Source: Chloroflexota bacterium (GTDB taxonomy: Bacteria > Chloroflexota > Anaerolineae > Aggregatilineales > J027). From it: a stretch of 33,113 bases of DNA. Below the pieces are notes generated by a model. That model had not been told where the DNA came from. It did no database searches and saw only the letters and a program-made list of their open reading frames with translations. Below are positions 7,505-16,526 of this stretch, one piece after another (position 1 is the first letter of the stretch; every line of letters begins with the position of its first letter). The stretch covers positions 1 to 33,113 of the forward strand of contig JACRBG010000019.1 in the NCBI GenBank assembly GCA_016234595.1. Direction: 5' to 3'. The translations under genes were made by a program, and so were the position numbers.

Positions 7505-10372
7505 TTAATAGCCTTTCCAAGTCGTGGCGGTTGTCGCCGTTCCGATGGGTAGCCCGACGGTTTGACTGCCGGGGATCGCCCCGGAATTGAAGGCGAGGTC
7601 GTTCTTGAAATAGACCGTGCCATTGGAAGCCGGGAAGAACAAGCCGAAGCTGTCTACCCCATTGTTGTCAAAGTCGCCGACCACGAAGTTGTTGCTCCCC
7701 GCGACAGGTGAAGCAAAGTATTGGGCATTGGGGAACGTCCCATTGACCGTATTTGGATTGGTATTCGACCAAGTGATGTAGGTACCACGTCGGCAGGCAA
7801 TTGAGTCAATGCCATTACCATCAAAGTCACCTGCGCCAAATTGGAAGGTACCGCTGAAACCACCACTGTCGGGTAGCAACACGGAGTTCCATTGCACGGT
7901 CTTGGCTGGATTGCCACCCGATGTGACACAGGTATAGTAGAGGGCAAAGGCTGTACCATAGGGCGGGAAGTTTTGGCTGTCCATGACGCCGAGGCAGTCA
8001 TTAGCAGTCACAGCAAAGCGCCCGACGACGGGTTGATTGCCGGCCACGCCTGCAAACAGACCAAACCATGTGGCCGTCCAGTTGGGAGTAGCGCCGACAT
8101 CATTGGTGGTGTAGAACACCCCGGCTGAAGCACCACTGGTGACATAGACCCCGGGTGTTTGGCGGCCATCACCGTCCCAGTCACCCATGACCCATTGCCC
8201 ATTGGCTGTCGCGGCGGGTGAACCCGACCCATAACTCAGATAGGCGTTGGGTGCTGGCGGATTAGCGGTGCTGTCCACCAAACTAACGTAATTGAGTGAT
8301 GGCGCAAATACCGCTAACCGGGCTGGGCAGCCATAGTTACTGTAGCCGGGGGTGATGGGTTGAACACACCAATCCGCCCCTTCGTCAAAGTCGCCACCGC
8401 TGGTATTGCGTCCAACGGTGGATGCGTTGACTAGTGTTGGGAAAACTGGAGCATTGGGGCTGATAAAGTTCGCTCCATTGAGGCCTAAGGTGTTGTTGCT
8501 ACCGAGGCGCACAAAGTCGACCCCGTTACTGCCTTCATTGTAAAGCTGGGCCGCACCGGAATCGCCCGCGATCCAACCGAGGCTGCCACCACCAAACAAC
8601 ACGGCTGCTGTATTGGTGCCAACCCCTTCGAAGACGCGGACATAGGACATGGGGTTGAGGGTAAAGGCTGGGAACACAAAATTTACCCCAGCGGTACCAT
8701 CATAGTCATAGATGATGACTTGGAAACCAGTTAGGGTATAGGCGGCGAGGGAAGCATTGTAGATTTCAACCCCATCCGGATCGCCACCATAGATTTCATT
8801 GATGACCACGCAGGGCCGATTGAGTGTTCCCAATGAGACGAGGTGGAAGCAGAAATCGCTGGTTCGGTCGCCATCTTCACTGCTGGGACGGCGTTGCAGG
8901 CTCGATTCGTCAGTGCCCGCCACTGGCAGTGCACCACCAAACCAACCGGCTCCGGCTGGGGCAACGGTTGTCGACCCCCAACGCGCAAAGTCCACCACAC
9001 TACCTCCAACGCCCGTCGTCAATAGACCGCCACCATCGCCCGCATTCCACGCAAAGTTAAAATTAGCATAGAAGGTCGTGGCAGTGTTGGTTCCGGCGGC
9101 TTCAGAAATGACGACATAACCACCCGCTGGAATCGAGGCGGCTGGGAAAGTATAGGTGCCGTCAACAGTTGTCACCGAGGAATACGAAGTAAACTGATAC
9201 CCCGTCAAGGTGATAGTGGTGCTGGTTGGGTTGAAGATTTCAACCGCGTCCGTGCCCCCCACATAAAACTCATTCAACACCAAGCAGGCATCATTGGCTT
9301 TACCCAGCGTCGGGCATTGCGCAAACCAATCGGTGCTGGAATTGTCGTCGTCATTTTGCTCATTACGCCCAAGCGATTGGGCCGAGTTGTAGGTAAAGGT
9401 TGGGGAACCTGACCATGTATCGGGTGCGGTTGGGTTAATCGTTGAGCCACCCCAGCGGAAAAAGTCGACCCCCGTATTGGAATTTGTTACAAGCGCGACC
9501 GCACCATTGAGGTCCATTTCGATATTGGTGTTTTGATTGTAATACAACGCCGTGCCGGTATTGCTCCCTGCTGATTCATACAGGGTGACATAGGCCCCGG
9601 GATAGAGTGCAAACGTCGGCAATGTCCATGTCACATCCAGCGCGTTGTTGTAATAAATCCGCACTTGCCAACCTGTAATGTTGACGGCGGCGGTGGTGGG
9701 GTTGAACAGTTCAACCGCATCAGGGCCATCAGCGTCAACTTCATTAATCAGGATATGGCCCAATTCGGCCAGACGCGGGGCACGGACAGTATCGGCACTT
9801 GGGGCGGGGTTAGCGGGTGGGGTGGTTGCCCCGGCTGAACTCCCGGCAGGCCGATCTGGGTTCGCGGTCGGGTCAACAAAAGTGGGTGGGGGGGCATCCA
9901 AATTGGCTACAAAGGCATCAATGGCAACTGTGCCGCCTTCTTGAGCATACACCCGCACGGTGTGCCATTCGTCGCTTAGATAATTGATTTTGGCGCTTTG
10001 ATTATAGGCCGTCACGTCGGCTGCGGTAATGACTGTCCGCAAGACCGTGCCATCTACTTCAATGGCGAGTGTACCCAATTGGGGGCCGCTGACATAAATA
10101 ATCTCGACCGTGGAACCATAAAAATGTAGGCCAAGGCTATCGTTCGCGCCACCGCCGCCATAAAGATAACTTCCACTGCTGGCTGCACCCGCCGTTTGTT
10201 TTGACCATGTCCCCGCACGATCAACACGTGCGTCTTCGGACTCAACTTTTTGGGTTTGAGTCGTTGGGCTTTGGGATAATGCTATTCGATGATGGGCTGG
10301 GAAGAAAATGGTGCAGGTTACGATGAAGACCAATAACAACGCTCCTAGACGTCTCATTGGCTTAAATAACAT
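7505..10372 (-). CDS. large secreted protein with three lamin-tail domains and VCBS/FG-GAP-like repeats
   Basis: A 955-residue exoprotein. Residues 1-33 form a signal peptide (RRLGALLLVFIVTC core). Residues 42-158 look like a beta-sandwich binding module (HTVRVYAQEGG). A Pro/Ala linker follows. Three lamin-tail-like domains start at about 206 (ILINEVDADGPDAVELFNP), 364 (VLNEFYVGGTDAVEIFNP) and 522 (VINEIYGGDPDGVEIYNA). Residues 690-955 hold FG-GAP/VCBS-type repeats with acidic calcium-binding-like loops (GDWDGDG, GDFDGNG, GDFDNNG). No hydrolase motif, LPXTG or sorting tail is visible. Start ATG 10372 has AAAGG upstream. A role in surface binding, adhesion or matrix is inferred from domain types. 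It is a single gene with its own terminator. Confidence 0.85.
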   Translation of the reverse strand: MLFKPMRRLGALLLVFIVTCTIFFPAHHRIALSQSPTTQTQKVESEDARVDRAGTWSKQTAGAASSGSYLYGGGGANDSLGLHFYGSTVEIIYVSGPQLGTLAIEVDGTVLRTVITAADVTAYNQSAKINYLSDEWHTVRVYAQEGGTVAIDAFVANLDAPPPTFVDPTANPDRPAGSSAGATTPPANPAPSADTVRAPRLAELGHILINEVDADGPDAVELFNPTTAAVNITGWQVRIYYNNALDVTWTLPTFALYPGAYVTLYESAGSNTGTALYYNQNTNIEMDLNGAVALVTNSNTGVDFFRWGGSTINPTAPDTWSGSPTFTYNSAQSLGRNEQNDDDNSSTDWFAQCPTLGKANDACLVLNEFYVGGTDAVEIFNPTSTTITLTGYQFTSYSSVTTVDGTYTFPAASIPAGGYVVISEAAGTNTATTFYANFNFAWNAGDGGGLLTTGVGGSVVDFARWGSTTVAPAGAGWFGGALPVAGTDESSLQRRPSSEDGDRTSDFCFHLVSLGTLNRPCVVINEIYGGDPDGVEIYNASLAAYTLTGFQVIIYDYDGTAGVNFVFPAFTLNPMSYVRVFEGVGTNTAAVLFGGGSLGWIAGDSGAAQLYNEGSNGVDFVRLGSNNTLGLNGANFISPNAPVFPTLVNASTVGRNTSGGDFDEGADWCVQPITPGYSNYGCPARLAVFAPSLNYVSLVDSTANPPAPNAYLSYGSGSPAATANGQWVMGDWDGDGRQTPGVYVTSGASAGVFYTTNDVGATPNWTATWFGLFAGVAGNQPVVGRFAVTANDCLGVMDSQNFPPYGTAFALYYTCVTSGGNPAKTVQWNSVLLPDSGGFSGTFQFGAGDFDGNGIDSIACRRGTYITWSNTNPNTVNGTFPNAQYFASPVAGSNNFVVGDFDNNGVDSFGLFFPASNGTVYFKNDLAFNSGAIPGSQTVGLPIGTATTATTWKGY

Positions 10373-10449
10373 ATGTAGACCTTTCTCTAATAGATGTAGT
10401 GTGAAGAATTTTGTAAAGCTCCCAGTGCAAGTATATGAAGGTTTATTGT

Positions 10450-10908
10450 CTATAAATCGTCAGGAAATTGTCTGTCGGAAATTAGCAAATGCAATTTTTG
10501 GGCTTTTTCCGCACCAGAAAGCCGCGCAACCCTTACCCCTTCAATTATTAAATTCATAAATTTTTCATAATTGATGTCATTTAGCGCCCGAATTGTGACG
10601 AACCTCACTTGCTTTCCTTGCCCCTCAAGGATTTTTTCAGGATCATTCATCAATACACCCCATTCAAAACCCAGACTTACATGGGTGTCCAAGGGAGCCA
10701 CATAGCCCACATAAACATCTTTTTTGCCCAACCCGGCCAGCAGCACACGATACCCAATCAATCGCCAACCCGGATAGACGGCCTCGCGTATCTCCGGCAT
10801 GGCCTGTTTTATCAACCCGCGCAGCACATTCGCCAATTCTTGTATATTCGGGTGATAATCACCCAAGAATTGCTCAATACTTGGGGGTGGTGATTTTTTG
10901 GAGGGCAT
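10450..10908 (-). CDS. DUF1801-family protein
   Basis: A 152-residue soluble protein of the DUF1801 (YdhG-like) type, recognised by IREAVYPGW near residue 45, YVGYVAPLDTHVSLGFEWG at 66-84, and the following DPEKILEGQGKQVRFV. The family has a small alpha/beta fold; some members are annotated as putative iron chaperones, and no reaction is established. The only upstream purine run (AAAGG) is about 12 bases from the ATG, somewhat far. The 77-base gap to the next minus-strand gene shows no terminator, so read-through from 10908 into neighbouring DNA is possible. Function unknown. Confidence 0.75.
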   Translation of the reverse strand: MPSKKSPPPSIEQFLGDYHPNIQELANVLRGLIKQAMPEIREAVYPGWRLIGYRVLLAGLGKKDVYVGYVAPLDTHVSLGFEWGVLMNDPEKILEGQGKQVRFVTIRALNDINYEKFMNLIIEGVRVARLSGAEKAQKLHLLISDRQFPDDL

Positions 10909-10964
10909 GGTGTTTTAAAGCCTTTCGCGTTGATATGTAGGATACTTCAGTGTACCAAGCGCCT

Positions 10965-11010
10965 CCTGACAACTGTATGTCAGGTGTAACGTTTAGGCTG
11001 GCTTCGCATC
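10965..11010 (+). promoter_or_regulatory. dyad plus possible ECF-type promoter ahead of sigma factor 1
   Basis: CCTGACA (10965-10971) and TGTCAGG (10978-10984) form a perfect dyad with a 6-base centre. Immediately after it, TGTAAC at 10985-10990 resembles the -35 element of several ECF sigma factors, and CGCATC begins 14 bases later at 11005. The spacing is slightly short, so autoregulation by the downstream sigma factor is only suggested. Confidence 0.4.
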
Positions 11011-11028
11011 TAAATAAAAGGATTGGTT

Positions 11029-11616
11029 ATGGAACAAGAGTTGATTGCGGCCTTGCGCCAGCGTGACCCAGCGGCCTTTGCCGATGTTTTTGCCACCTAT
11101 TCCGACAAAATCTATCGTTTGGCGGTTAGCCTATTGCATGATGAACAAGCCGCCGATGGGGTGGTGCAAGATACTTTTTTGGCCTTGATTGAACATATCC
11201 ACACCTTTGAAGAACGGGCTTCGTTAGCAACATGGCTGTATCGGGTGGCCTATAACCATGCCCAAACACGGTTGCGGCATCAGCGCCCCCAAGTGGATTT
11301 GGATGAATGGGCCGATGACAACATCGCACTGCCCGAAAAAATGATTGATTGGAGCACCCTGCCCGAACTGTTATTGACAGGGGAGGAGGCCAAGGCGCAA
11401 ATTATGACCGCGATTAGCACCCTTAGTCCGAGCTTGCGGGCGGTGTTTATCTTGCGTGATGTGGAAGAACTTTCGACTGAAGCAACCGCTGAGGCCTTGG
11501 GGATTCAACCCGGCGCGGTTAAGGTGCGGCTACATCGGGCACGCTTGGCCTTACGCGAAACATTGGCAGGCTACTTTGAAGAAATACGAGGCGAAGAATG
11601 GACTGCAAAACACTAA
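11029..11616 (+). CDS. ECF-family RNA polymerase sigma factor 1
   Basis: A 195-residue sigma-70 family factor of the ECF type. Region 2 runs from FADVFATYSDKIYRLA through ADGVVQDTFLALIEH to ASLATWLYRVAYNHA. Region 4 contains LSPSLRAVFILRDVEELST and the helix-turn-helix segment EATAEALGIQPGAVKVRLHRAR. It directs RNA polymerase to specific promoters. ATG 11029 is preferred over a TTG at 11023 because AAAGGA ends 6 bases before it. The 3' end overlaps the anti-sigma gene by 19 bases, indicating translational coupling. A dyad and TGTAAC element just upstream fit autoregulation. The inducing signal is unknown. Confidence 0.9.
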   Translation: MEQELIAALRQRDPAAFADVFATYSDKIYRLAVSLLHDEQAADGVVQDTFLALIEHIHTFEERASLATWLYRVAYNHAQTRLRHQRPQVDLDEWADDNIALPEKMIDWSTLPELLLTGEEAKAQIMTAISTLSPSLRAVFILRDVEELSTEATAEALGIQPGAVKVRLHRARLALRETLAGYFEEIRGEEWTAKH

Positions 11617-11843
11617 TCACCTATCTATCCGACTACATTGATCGTGAACTCGACGAAAGCCTTGCTGCTGAAGCGCGTGACCATTTGGCGACCTGCCCCA
11701 ATTGCAGCATCGTCTTGGACTCCACCCAAAAAATGATACTGATGTCCAAGCTGACAGGCCAAGTTGCCATTCCCAAAGCCCGCCGTGAAAGACTGTGGTC
11801 AGAAATTGAAGCCGCTTTTAATGAGCGCAACGCCGCCGATTAG
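11598..11843 (+). CDS. short zinc-finger anti-sigma factor
   Basis: An 81-residue protein with the zinc-binding anti-sigma motif HLATCPNC (H-x3-C-x2-C), preceded by DYIDRELDESLAAEARDHL, the usual helix of zf-HC2 proteins. It lacks a transmembrane helix, so it should be a soluble ASD-only inhibitor of the sigma factor encoded just upstream. Zinc or redox state could release sigma, as known for ZAS proteins; that is inference here. It starts inside the sigma gene, 19 bases before its stop. The C-terminal 40 residues are basic and helical (ARRERLWSEIEAAF). Confidence 0.85.
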   Translation: MDCKTLITYLSDYIDRELDESLAAEARDHLATCPNCSIVLDSTQKMILMSKLTGQVAIPKARRERLWSEIEAAFNERNAAD

Positions 11844-11954
11844 TGCTAAAAAAATCTCTCCGACCAATTTTGTAACCTTTTTAACACCGCTGCATCTAAA
11901 GGGTACAAAGACACAAAATTCAGCGTGACTCCGTTCACGGGGAGAGATTTTAAG

Positions 11955-12176
11955 ATGGCATTTGCAAAGTTTATGGCTGGCCCAATTGGTCGTGGTGTGC
12001 GGATTGCGGCGGGCATCCTGTTGATTTTGGTAGGCCTGTTTGTGATTGAAGGCACGGGTGGTTGGATTGTTGCCATCATCGGTATCGCACCTGTCCTCGC
12101 CGGGGCATTTAATTTCTGCCTGATCGCCCCCCTCATCAAAGCGCCATTTTTCGGTAAGGAAGCGCTACAGAAATAA
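11955..12176 (+). CDS. small YgaP-like membrane protein (DUF2892 type)
   Basis: A 73-residue protein with two hydrophobic helices (VRIAAGILLILVGLFVI and WIVAIIGIAPVLAGAF) joined by GTGG, the layout of DUF2892/YgaP-like inner-membrane peptides. The start ATG 11955 follows GGGGAGAG by 8 bases. A GTG at 11925 would extend the frame but lacks a ribosome site. It lies 111 bases after the anti-sigma gene and before a strong terminator, so it may share the sigma factor transcript. Family function is not established, although in YgaP the module is a membrane anchor. Confidence 0.72.
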   Translation: MAFAKFMAGPIGRGVRIAAGILLILVGLFVIEGTGGWIVAIIGIAPVLAGAFNFCLIAPLIKAPFFGKEALQK

Positions 12177-12200
12177 CGATTCGCGGTTGTATTGGTAAAT

Positions 12201-12229
12201 AAAACAGGGGCCAAACGACCCCTGTTTTT
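12201..12229 (+). terminator. bidirectional intrinsic terminator
   Basis: AAAACAGGGG (12201-12210) pairs with CCCCTGTTTT (12219-12228) around an 8-nt loop, with five T at the end. The reverse strand also ends in a T run, so it can stop the BrkB gene transcript arriving from the right. Confidence 0.9.
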
Positions 12230-12320
12230 GATTTCGACAGATGTTAATGGTTACGAGTCCATCCATTTGGAAACCGAATAGCCTACTAATCGCGGTGATT
12301 AGGAGCACGATACTGACACG

Positions 12321-12431
12321 CTTTTAGTGGGTACGATGCGCAACTATCTAAGCCTGCTTTTTGAAAAACTGGATGTGCCAGATCGCACCCAAGCCGCATT
12401 ACTGGCTTTGCGCTACCCTCTGGTGGATTAA
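12321..12431 (+). pseudogene. C-terminal remnant of a LuxR/NarL-type regulator
   Basis: An in-frame stretch of 36 codons ends at TAA 12429 and contains MRNYLSLLFEKLDVP followed by DRTQAALLALR. This matches the end of GerE/LuxR helix-turn-helix domains in NarL-family response regulators (typically TVKNYLSxLFEKLGVRDRTQAALLA). Upstream codons do not resemble the rest of the domain and reach a TAG at 12300-12302. There is no start or receiver domain, so this is a decayed relic. Its stop overlaps the 3' end of the convergent BrkB gene by 3-4 bases. Confidence 0.75.
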
Positions 12432-13591
12432 ACATCCGACGAAATATCGTTCGACTCGGATTCGGTATGGCGTATGCGCAACAGCCCTGCCAATAGGGCC
12501 ACGACCAAAGCACCTAGACTGATACCGGCTTTTGCCAGTCTGTTGGGATGCTGGTTTGGCTCTTTGGGCTTGGTGTATTTTAATTGCCACCCCACGCTGC
12601 TTTGACCGCTGGTAGGGAATTCGTAATTGGCTTGGGGAAAGACATTAGCGGGAATTGGAGACTCGGTGCGTTCTGTTTCTAGCGCCCGACGGGCCTTATC
12701 CCATGGCTCGATTTCGGCAAGATCAACCGGTGTGGCGGTCGCACGGCGAGCATAGACTTGGGTGAATTCGGCACCAAACAACACAATCTGCGCCGAGTAA
12801 TAAATCCACAGCAAAATCAACACAAACGATCCGGCTGCTCCATACACCGAAGCAGTCGAGCTATAGCCGAGATACAACCCCAATAGATATTTCCCCATAG
12901 TAAACAACAAGGCTGTTATCGCCGCCCCGACCCAGACATCCCGCCATTGCACTTTGGTGTCGGGAATGAACTTGTACATCAAGGCAAATAGCAGGGTAAT
13001 CAACAAAAAAGTAGTGCCGTCACTGGTGACCCGTAGCAATAGTTCAACCTCTGGCACAATCTCCATAACATAGGTGTCCGCCGTTGCCAGCAACGTGCTG
13101 ATAATTAGGGAAACCATCATAAAAAAGCCAAGTATCAACAAAATGCCCAAGGAAAGCAGTTTTTCTTTGAGATAATTTCCGATACCGAGGTAACGGGTTT
13201 TCCGTTTGACCTGCTGGTCATCCACGTCCCAGATGGTGTTTAACGCACCACGCAATTGACCAAGCGCCCCGATTGCACCAATAAGCAGTGTTCCGACCCC
13301 CAGCACGGTTGAAATTACGCCTTCGGTGGGGCGATCCGCATTGCTGATAAGGTCGCCGACAAAACCTGCTGCATCATCACCGAGGGCGGCTCTAACCTCG
13401 CTCAGAATACGGGTCTGGACGGTCGCCTCGTTTACAATAAAACCCAAGACCGCTACGATCACCACCAGCAAAGGGGCGAGCGAAAAAGCGGTATAGTAGG
13501 CTAAGGCGGCGGCAATGCGGGCAGCCTTGTCTTCTTTCCATTCGTTATAAGTCTGCTCAATCAAGTTGAAGAACGTTGTTAGAAATGTCAT
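12428..13591 (-). CDS. YihY/BrkB-family integral membrane protein
   Basis: A 387-residue inner-membrane protein. The family hallmark near the N-terminus is [20 protein letters not shown]. About six membrane helices follow, including [18 protein letters not shown] and [19 protein letters not shown], then [20 protein letters not shown] and [13 protein letters not shown] polar tail of about 80 residues leads to one extra C-terminal hydrophobic segment ([16 protein letters not shown]) that many family members lack. The old name ribonuclease BN is not supported for this family, and its transport or envelope role is unresolved. ATG 13591 is chosen over one at 13609 because AGGATGAGG precedes it. 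Monocistronic. Confidence 0.87.
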   Translation of the reverse strand: MTFLTTFFNLIEQTYNEWKEDKAARIAAALAYYTAFSLAPLLVVIVAVLGFIVNEATVQTRILSEVRAALGDDAAGFVGDLISNADRPTEGVISTVLGVGTLLIGAIGALGQLRGALNTIWDVDDQQVKRKTRYLGIGNYLKEKLLSLGILLILGFFMMVSLIISTLLATADTYVMEIVPEVELLLRVTSDGTTFLLITLLFALMYKFIPDTKVQWRDVWVGAAITALLFTMGKYLLGLYLGYSSTASVYGAAGSFVLILLWIYYSAQIVLFGAEFTQVYARRATATPVDLAEIEPWDKARRALETERTESPIPANVFPQANYEFPTSGQSSVGWQLKYTKPKEPNQHPNRLAKAGISLGALVVALLAGLLRIRHTESESNDISSDV

Positions 13592-13784
13592 GATCGCCTC
13601 ATCCTGCATGTGTGCCTTGCTAAATGCTAGAGGAGATCGGGCATCTTCAATAGGGACAGGTGGCTCAATTGGGTCTGGGTGAGTTGGTGGATATGGCGGC
13701 GGAGATGTTTAGGAAAGCGACCCATCGAATGAATTGGTTTTCGATAGGCCACCTTCGTTAATCAGTTGGGGACGCTAGGGGAAA

Positions 13785-14711
13785 TTATTGCCAGTCCAGA
13801 TTGGCATTCCAACCTGCAAGGGCTGCTAAAAGGTGAGGGTCGCTGCCATCGGCTTGCATGGCATATAAATTGATGTCGGGGTGCATTCCATCTTGAGGGA
13901 TGCCACCAATCAGTACATATGCGATCGTTAAGCCATCGGGTGACCAAGCCGTGCTAAGCACTGCTTCATCACTCAACTGCTGCAAATTTTGCCCATCCGC
14001 ATCAACCACATAAATCCCGCGTGCTGTTTCATCCAATGATGTGAACAAGAATTGGCTACCATCAGGTGACCATGATGGGCCAGCAATTCCAGCGATGCCA
14101 GCAATTACTTGGCGCGGGTCACTGCCATCGGCTTGTACGACATAGAGGCCGCCATTAAAAACATAGGCGATTTCTGTCCCATCGGCGTTTGGGGCAGGGG
14201 AGTAGCCTTCGATGCCGAGGGATGTTTCTGTGCCATCGGTCAAATTGAGAATAGTGAGTTTCCCCGGCTTGAAACCCGACGTATAAACCAGATGCTCATC
14301 ATCAAGCCATGTGGGGCTGAAATCGTACACATCGTTGAAGGTCACACGGGTTTGATTGCTGCCATCCCGTTCCATGACATAAATTTCAGTGAGAGGGGCA
14401 GTACTAGCGGCATCATCCCGATCTGACACAAACGCGATTTTGCTACCATCGGGTGAGAAAACCGGGTCGGTGTTGCGCAGGAACTGCCGATTCACTAAAT
14501 TTTCGGTGAGTTTTTCGATCTCGCCGCTGGTTACATTGAGCAAATAAATATCGGGGTTATGGCCTGTAAAATCGGCTACGTCGGCTTCATACACAATCCA
14601 GCTATCCGGGGCAGGGTCTTGGGCGCGTGCTGATGATTGCCATGCTCCAAGCGTGACGGAGGCAAGTAATGTGGTGGCAATCAAGGTTTTTTTGAATGGG
14701 AAGGTCATCAT
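13785..14711 (-). CDS. exported TolB-like PD40 beta-propeller protein
   Basis: A 308-residue protein with a signal peptide (KKTLIATTLLASVTLGAW, likely cleavage after SSARA). A PD40 propeller follows: VFSPDGSKIAFVSDRDD, DFSPTWLDDEHLVYTS, SPAPNADGTEIAYV, GPSWSPDGSQFLFTS and TAWSPDGLTIAYV give about five to six blades. DGSNQTRVT and ADGSDPRQV are the usual inter-blade motifs. ATG 14711 follows AGGAGA by 7 bases; an open frame to 15023 has no ribosome site and would put the signal peptide inside the protein. It is probably a periplasmic or secreted binding protein. No partner gene (TolA, Pal) is nearby, so it is not part of a Tol system here. Confidence 0.8.
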   Translation of the reverse strand: MMTFPFKKTLIATTLLASVTLGAWQSSARAQDPAPDSWIVYEADVADFTGHNPDIYLLNVTSGEIEKLTENLVNRQFLRNTDPVFSPDGSKIAFVSDRDDAASTAPLTEIYVMERDGSNQTRVTFNDVYDFSPTWLDDEHLVYTSGFKPGKLTILNLTDGTETSLGIEGYSPAPNADGTEIAYVFNGGLYVVQADGSDPRQVIAGIAGIAGPSWSPDGSQFLFTSLDETARGIYVVDADGQNLQQLSDEAVLSTAWSPDGLTIAYVLIGGIPQDGMHPDINLYAMQADGSDPHLLAALAGWNANLDWQ

Positions 14712-14855
14712 CCGAATTTCTCCTATTGGAGTGATTGAATTTCGTCTCCCTTCAAGACGACAAGGCGCTGTGAGAAGTTCCTTTTGGTCGGAGGTCATTT
14801 TTTTGTCGCCTCGTTCGACGTTATATAAATGGAATGACCGAGAGGATTGAAGATT

Positions 14856-15428
14856 ATGGCAAAAGATTCGCAACGCCTTGAACAAGAATTTATTGCGACC
14901 GTACATGAAAAAACGGGACATGAGCTTGGCGATTGGTTGACCCTTATCGCTGGGTCGGGTATAGACAAGCCAAATGCGATTTTGAATTGGCTGAAAACTG
15001 AACATAAGCTCAATCACTTGCAAGCCAATTTTCTCACCGGTCTCTATCTGAATGATGGCAAGCCTGTTTTTGATTATGCGGTATTGTTTGAAAACCTGAT
15101 GAAAGGCAAAGAGACACTGTTGCCAACCTATCAGGCCCTAGCGATGATGATAAAAGCCAATCTGCCCGACGCGGAACTGATCCCTACTAAAACCTATATT
15201 TCAATCGAAGCTGCTCGCATCTTTGCGTGTGCCACTCTCACCAAACAGGTCATGCGCATTGGTCTCGATTTAGGAGCCACACCATTTGACAGCTATGTTC
15301 AAAAGGCCAAAAGTCTGGGGGCCATGCCTAATTTGACCCATATGGTCGAAGTCACGGCGCCGTCGGAGATTGGAGACCAACTGTTGGCTTACCTACAGCA
15401 AGCCTATCGCCGTGCCCATAAACTCTAG
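14856..15428 (+). CDS. DUF4287/DUF5655-family protein
   Basis: A 190-residue cytoplasmic protein. The N-terminal part (TGHELGDWLTLIAGSG through AILNWLKTEHKLNHLQANFL, about 20-60) has the DUF4287 pattern. The C-terminal part (about 75-190, with YISIEAARIFACATLTKQVMRIGLDL) fits DUF5655, a domain of unknown function often paired with it. ATG 14856 is preferred to a TTG at 14847 because AGAGGA lies 9 bases upstream of the ATG. It is divergent from the PD40 gene, with 144 bases between them. No catalytic residues can be assigned. Confidence 0.75.
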   Translation: MAKDSQRLEQEFIATVHEKTGHELGDWLTLIAGSGIDKPNAILNWLKTEHKLNHLQANFLTGLYLNDGKPVFDYAVLFENLMKGKETLLPTYQALAMMIKANLPDAELIPTKTYISIEAARIFACATLTKQVMRIGLDLGATPFDSYVQKAKSLGAMPNLTHMVEVTAPSEIGDQLLAYLQQAYRRAHKL

Positions 15429-15440
15429 TGGTGGAATCAA

Positions 15441-15470
15441 AATGCCTATCCGGTGGGGGATAGGCATTTG
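15441..15470 (+). terminator. strong hairpin after the DUF4287 gene
   Basis: AAATGCCTATCC pairs perfectly with GGATAGGCATTT, a 12-bp stem with a 6-nt loop, 12 bases past the stop. There is no long T run on the plus strand beyond TTT, so it may be a weak terminator or an mRNA 3' stabiliser. The rest of the gap to 15674 shows nothing recognisable. Confidence 0.5.
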
Positions 15471-15674
15471 AGAACCGATGAGGAGAAGTTCTTGGAGATT
15501 TTCAGGAGGAGCTTTTTAGCTCAAACCATTTCAGGCCAATCACGGTTATTTGCCTATTGCAAAGACCGGAGTTGCGCTCATTTCAAAAATCAATCTTGAA
15601 TTCATTGTATCTTCAATTTAGGCATTCGGGTGGTGAGGTTTTACCTATAATCCGTGTGCATCTGTCACCCTTAT

Positions 15675-16526
15675 TTAACCCATCGCGATTAACCCGATAG
15701 CGGTTAGCGCGAATACCACCCCGAGACTTTGCCAGCGTGTCAGGCGTTCTTTCAAAAGCACCAATGCCAAGACGACGGTTGTGGCAGGGTAGAGCGAGGA
15801 CAATACTGCTGCTACGTCTACCCGACCAGCTTCCTCTGCCAGCGCAAAAAACACATTCCCACCAACATCCATGACCCCGCAAAACATAATTAAGGGGATA
15901 AATTTGCCAGTGGGGGGGATTAATCGGCGTGTCGAAAAGGCCAAAATCAACATGGCGGTGATGGAAGTGATACGCGACACAGCCAGTGACCAAAACAGGG
16001 CTTGATCACTTAGTTGGGCCACCAAGGTCAAAAACCCACCAAAGCCCACGCCAGCGACTATCGCCAAGCCCAACCCATCGGCACTAATTTTGCCTGACCC
16101 CGGTTGTGAAATCAGCCATACCCCGGCCAAGGCTAGACCAAATCCAAACATGGTCAGCGCCCCCGGCAGCCCCTGCGTCAACAGGCCAAAGGTGACAGGC
16201 AATATCCCTTGCAGGACGGCACTTAAAGGGGCCGCGATGCTCATTTTGCCAATTGCCATAGCCCGATACAGTGCCGCCAACCCAATATCACCCACCACAC
16301 CCGCTGCTGCGCCAATCAATAAGTCGTGCCGCGAGGGGGCTGGTTCACCAAAGGCCAGCGCGAACAAAATCAGCGCCGCGAGGCCCGTTAATTGCGAAAA
16401 AATCAGCACCGTCAGCACCGGGGTACGTCGGGTTGAATAACCCCCACTAAAATCACCCGAACCCCAGCTTGCCGCTGATAATAATCCATAGACCACCGAG
16501 GCCAGTTCTGACCCAAAGAGGTTCAT
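15675..16526 (-). CDS. EamA/DMT-superfamily transporter
   Basis: A 283-residue polytopic membrane protein with about ten hydrophobic helices arranged as two EamA repeats. The first repeat shows YGLLSAASWGSGDFSGG and IAAPLSAVLQGILPVTFGL. The second ends with VDVAAVLSSLYPATTVVLALVLLKERLT, the typical EamA signature with the LxERL motif. Members export small metabolites or amino acids; the substrate here is unknown. ATG 16526 is selected because AAAGGAA lies 7 bases upstream. It is divergent from the SnoaL-SDR gene with a 222-base gap. Confidence 0.87.
   Translation of the reverse strand: MNLFGSELASVVYGLLSAASWGSGDFSGGYSTRRTPVLTVLIFSQLTGLAALILFALAFGEPAPSRHDLLIGAAAGVVGDIGLAALYRAMAIGKMSIAAPLSAVLQGILPVTFGLLTQGLPGALTMFGFGLALAGVWLISQPGSGKISADGLGLAIVAGVGFGGFLTLVAQLSDQALFWSLAVSRITSITAMLILAFSTRRLIPPTGKFIPLIMFCGVMDVGGNVFFALAEEAGRVDVAAVLSSLYPATTVVLALVLLKERLTRWQSLGVVFALTAIGLIAMG

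Noticed and set aside
14712-15023. N-terminal extension of the PD40 protein frame to 412 residues
   Set aside because: It would bury the signal peptide internally, lacks a ribosome site, and overlaps the divergent DUF4287 gene; ATG 14711 has AGGAGA.
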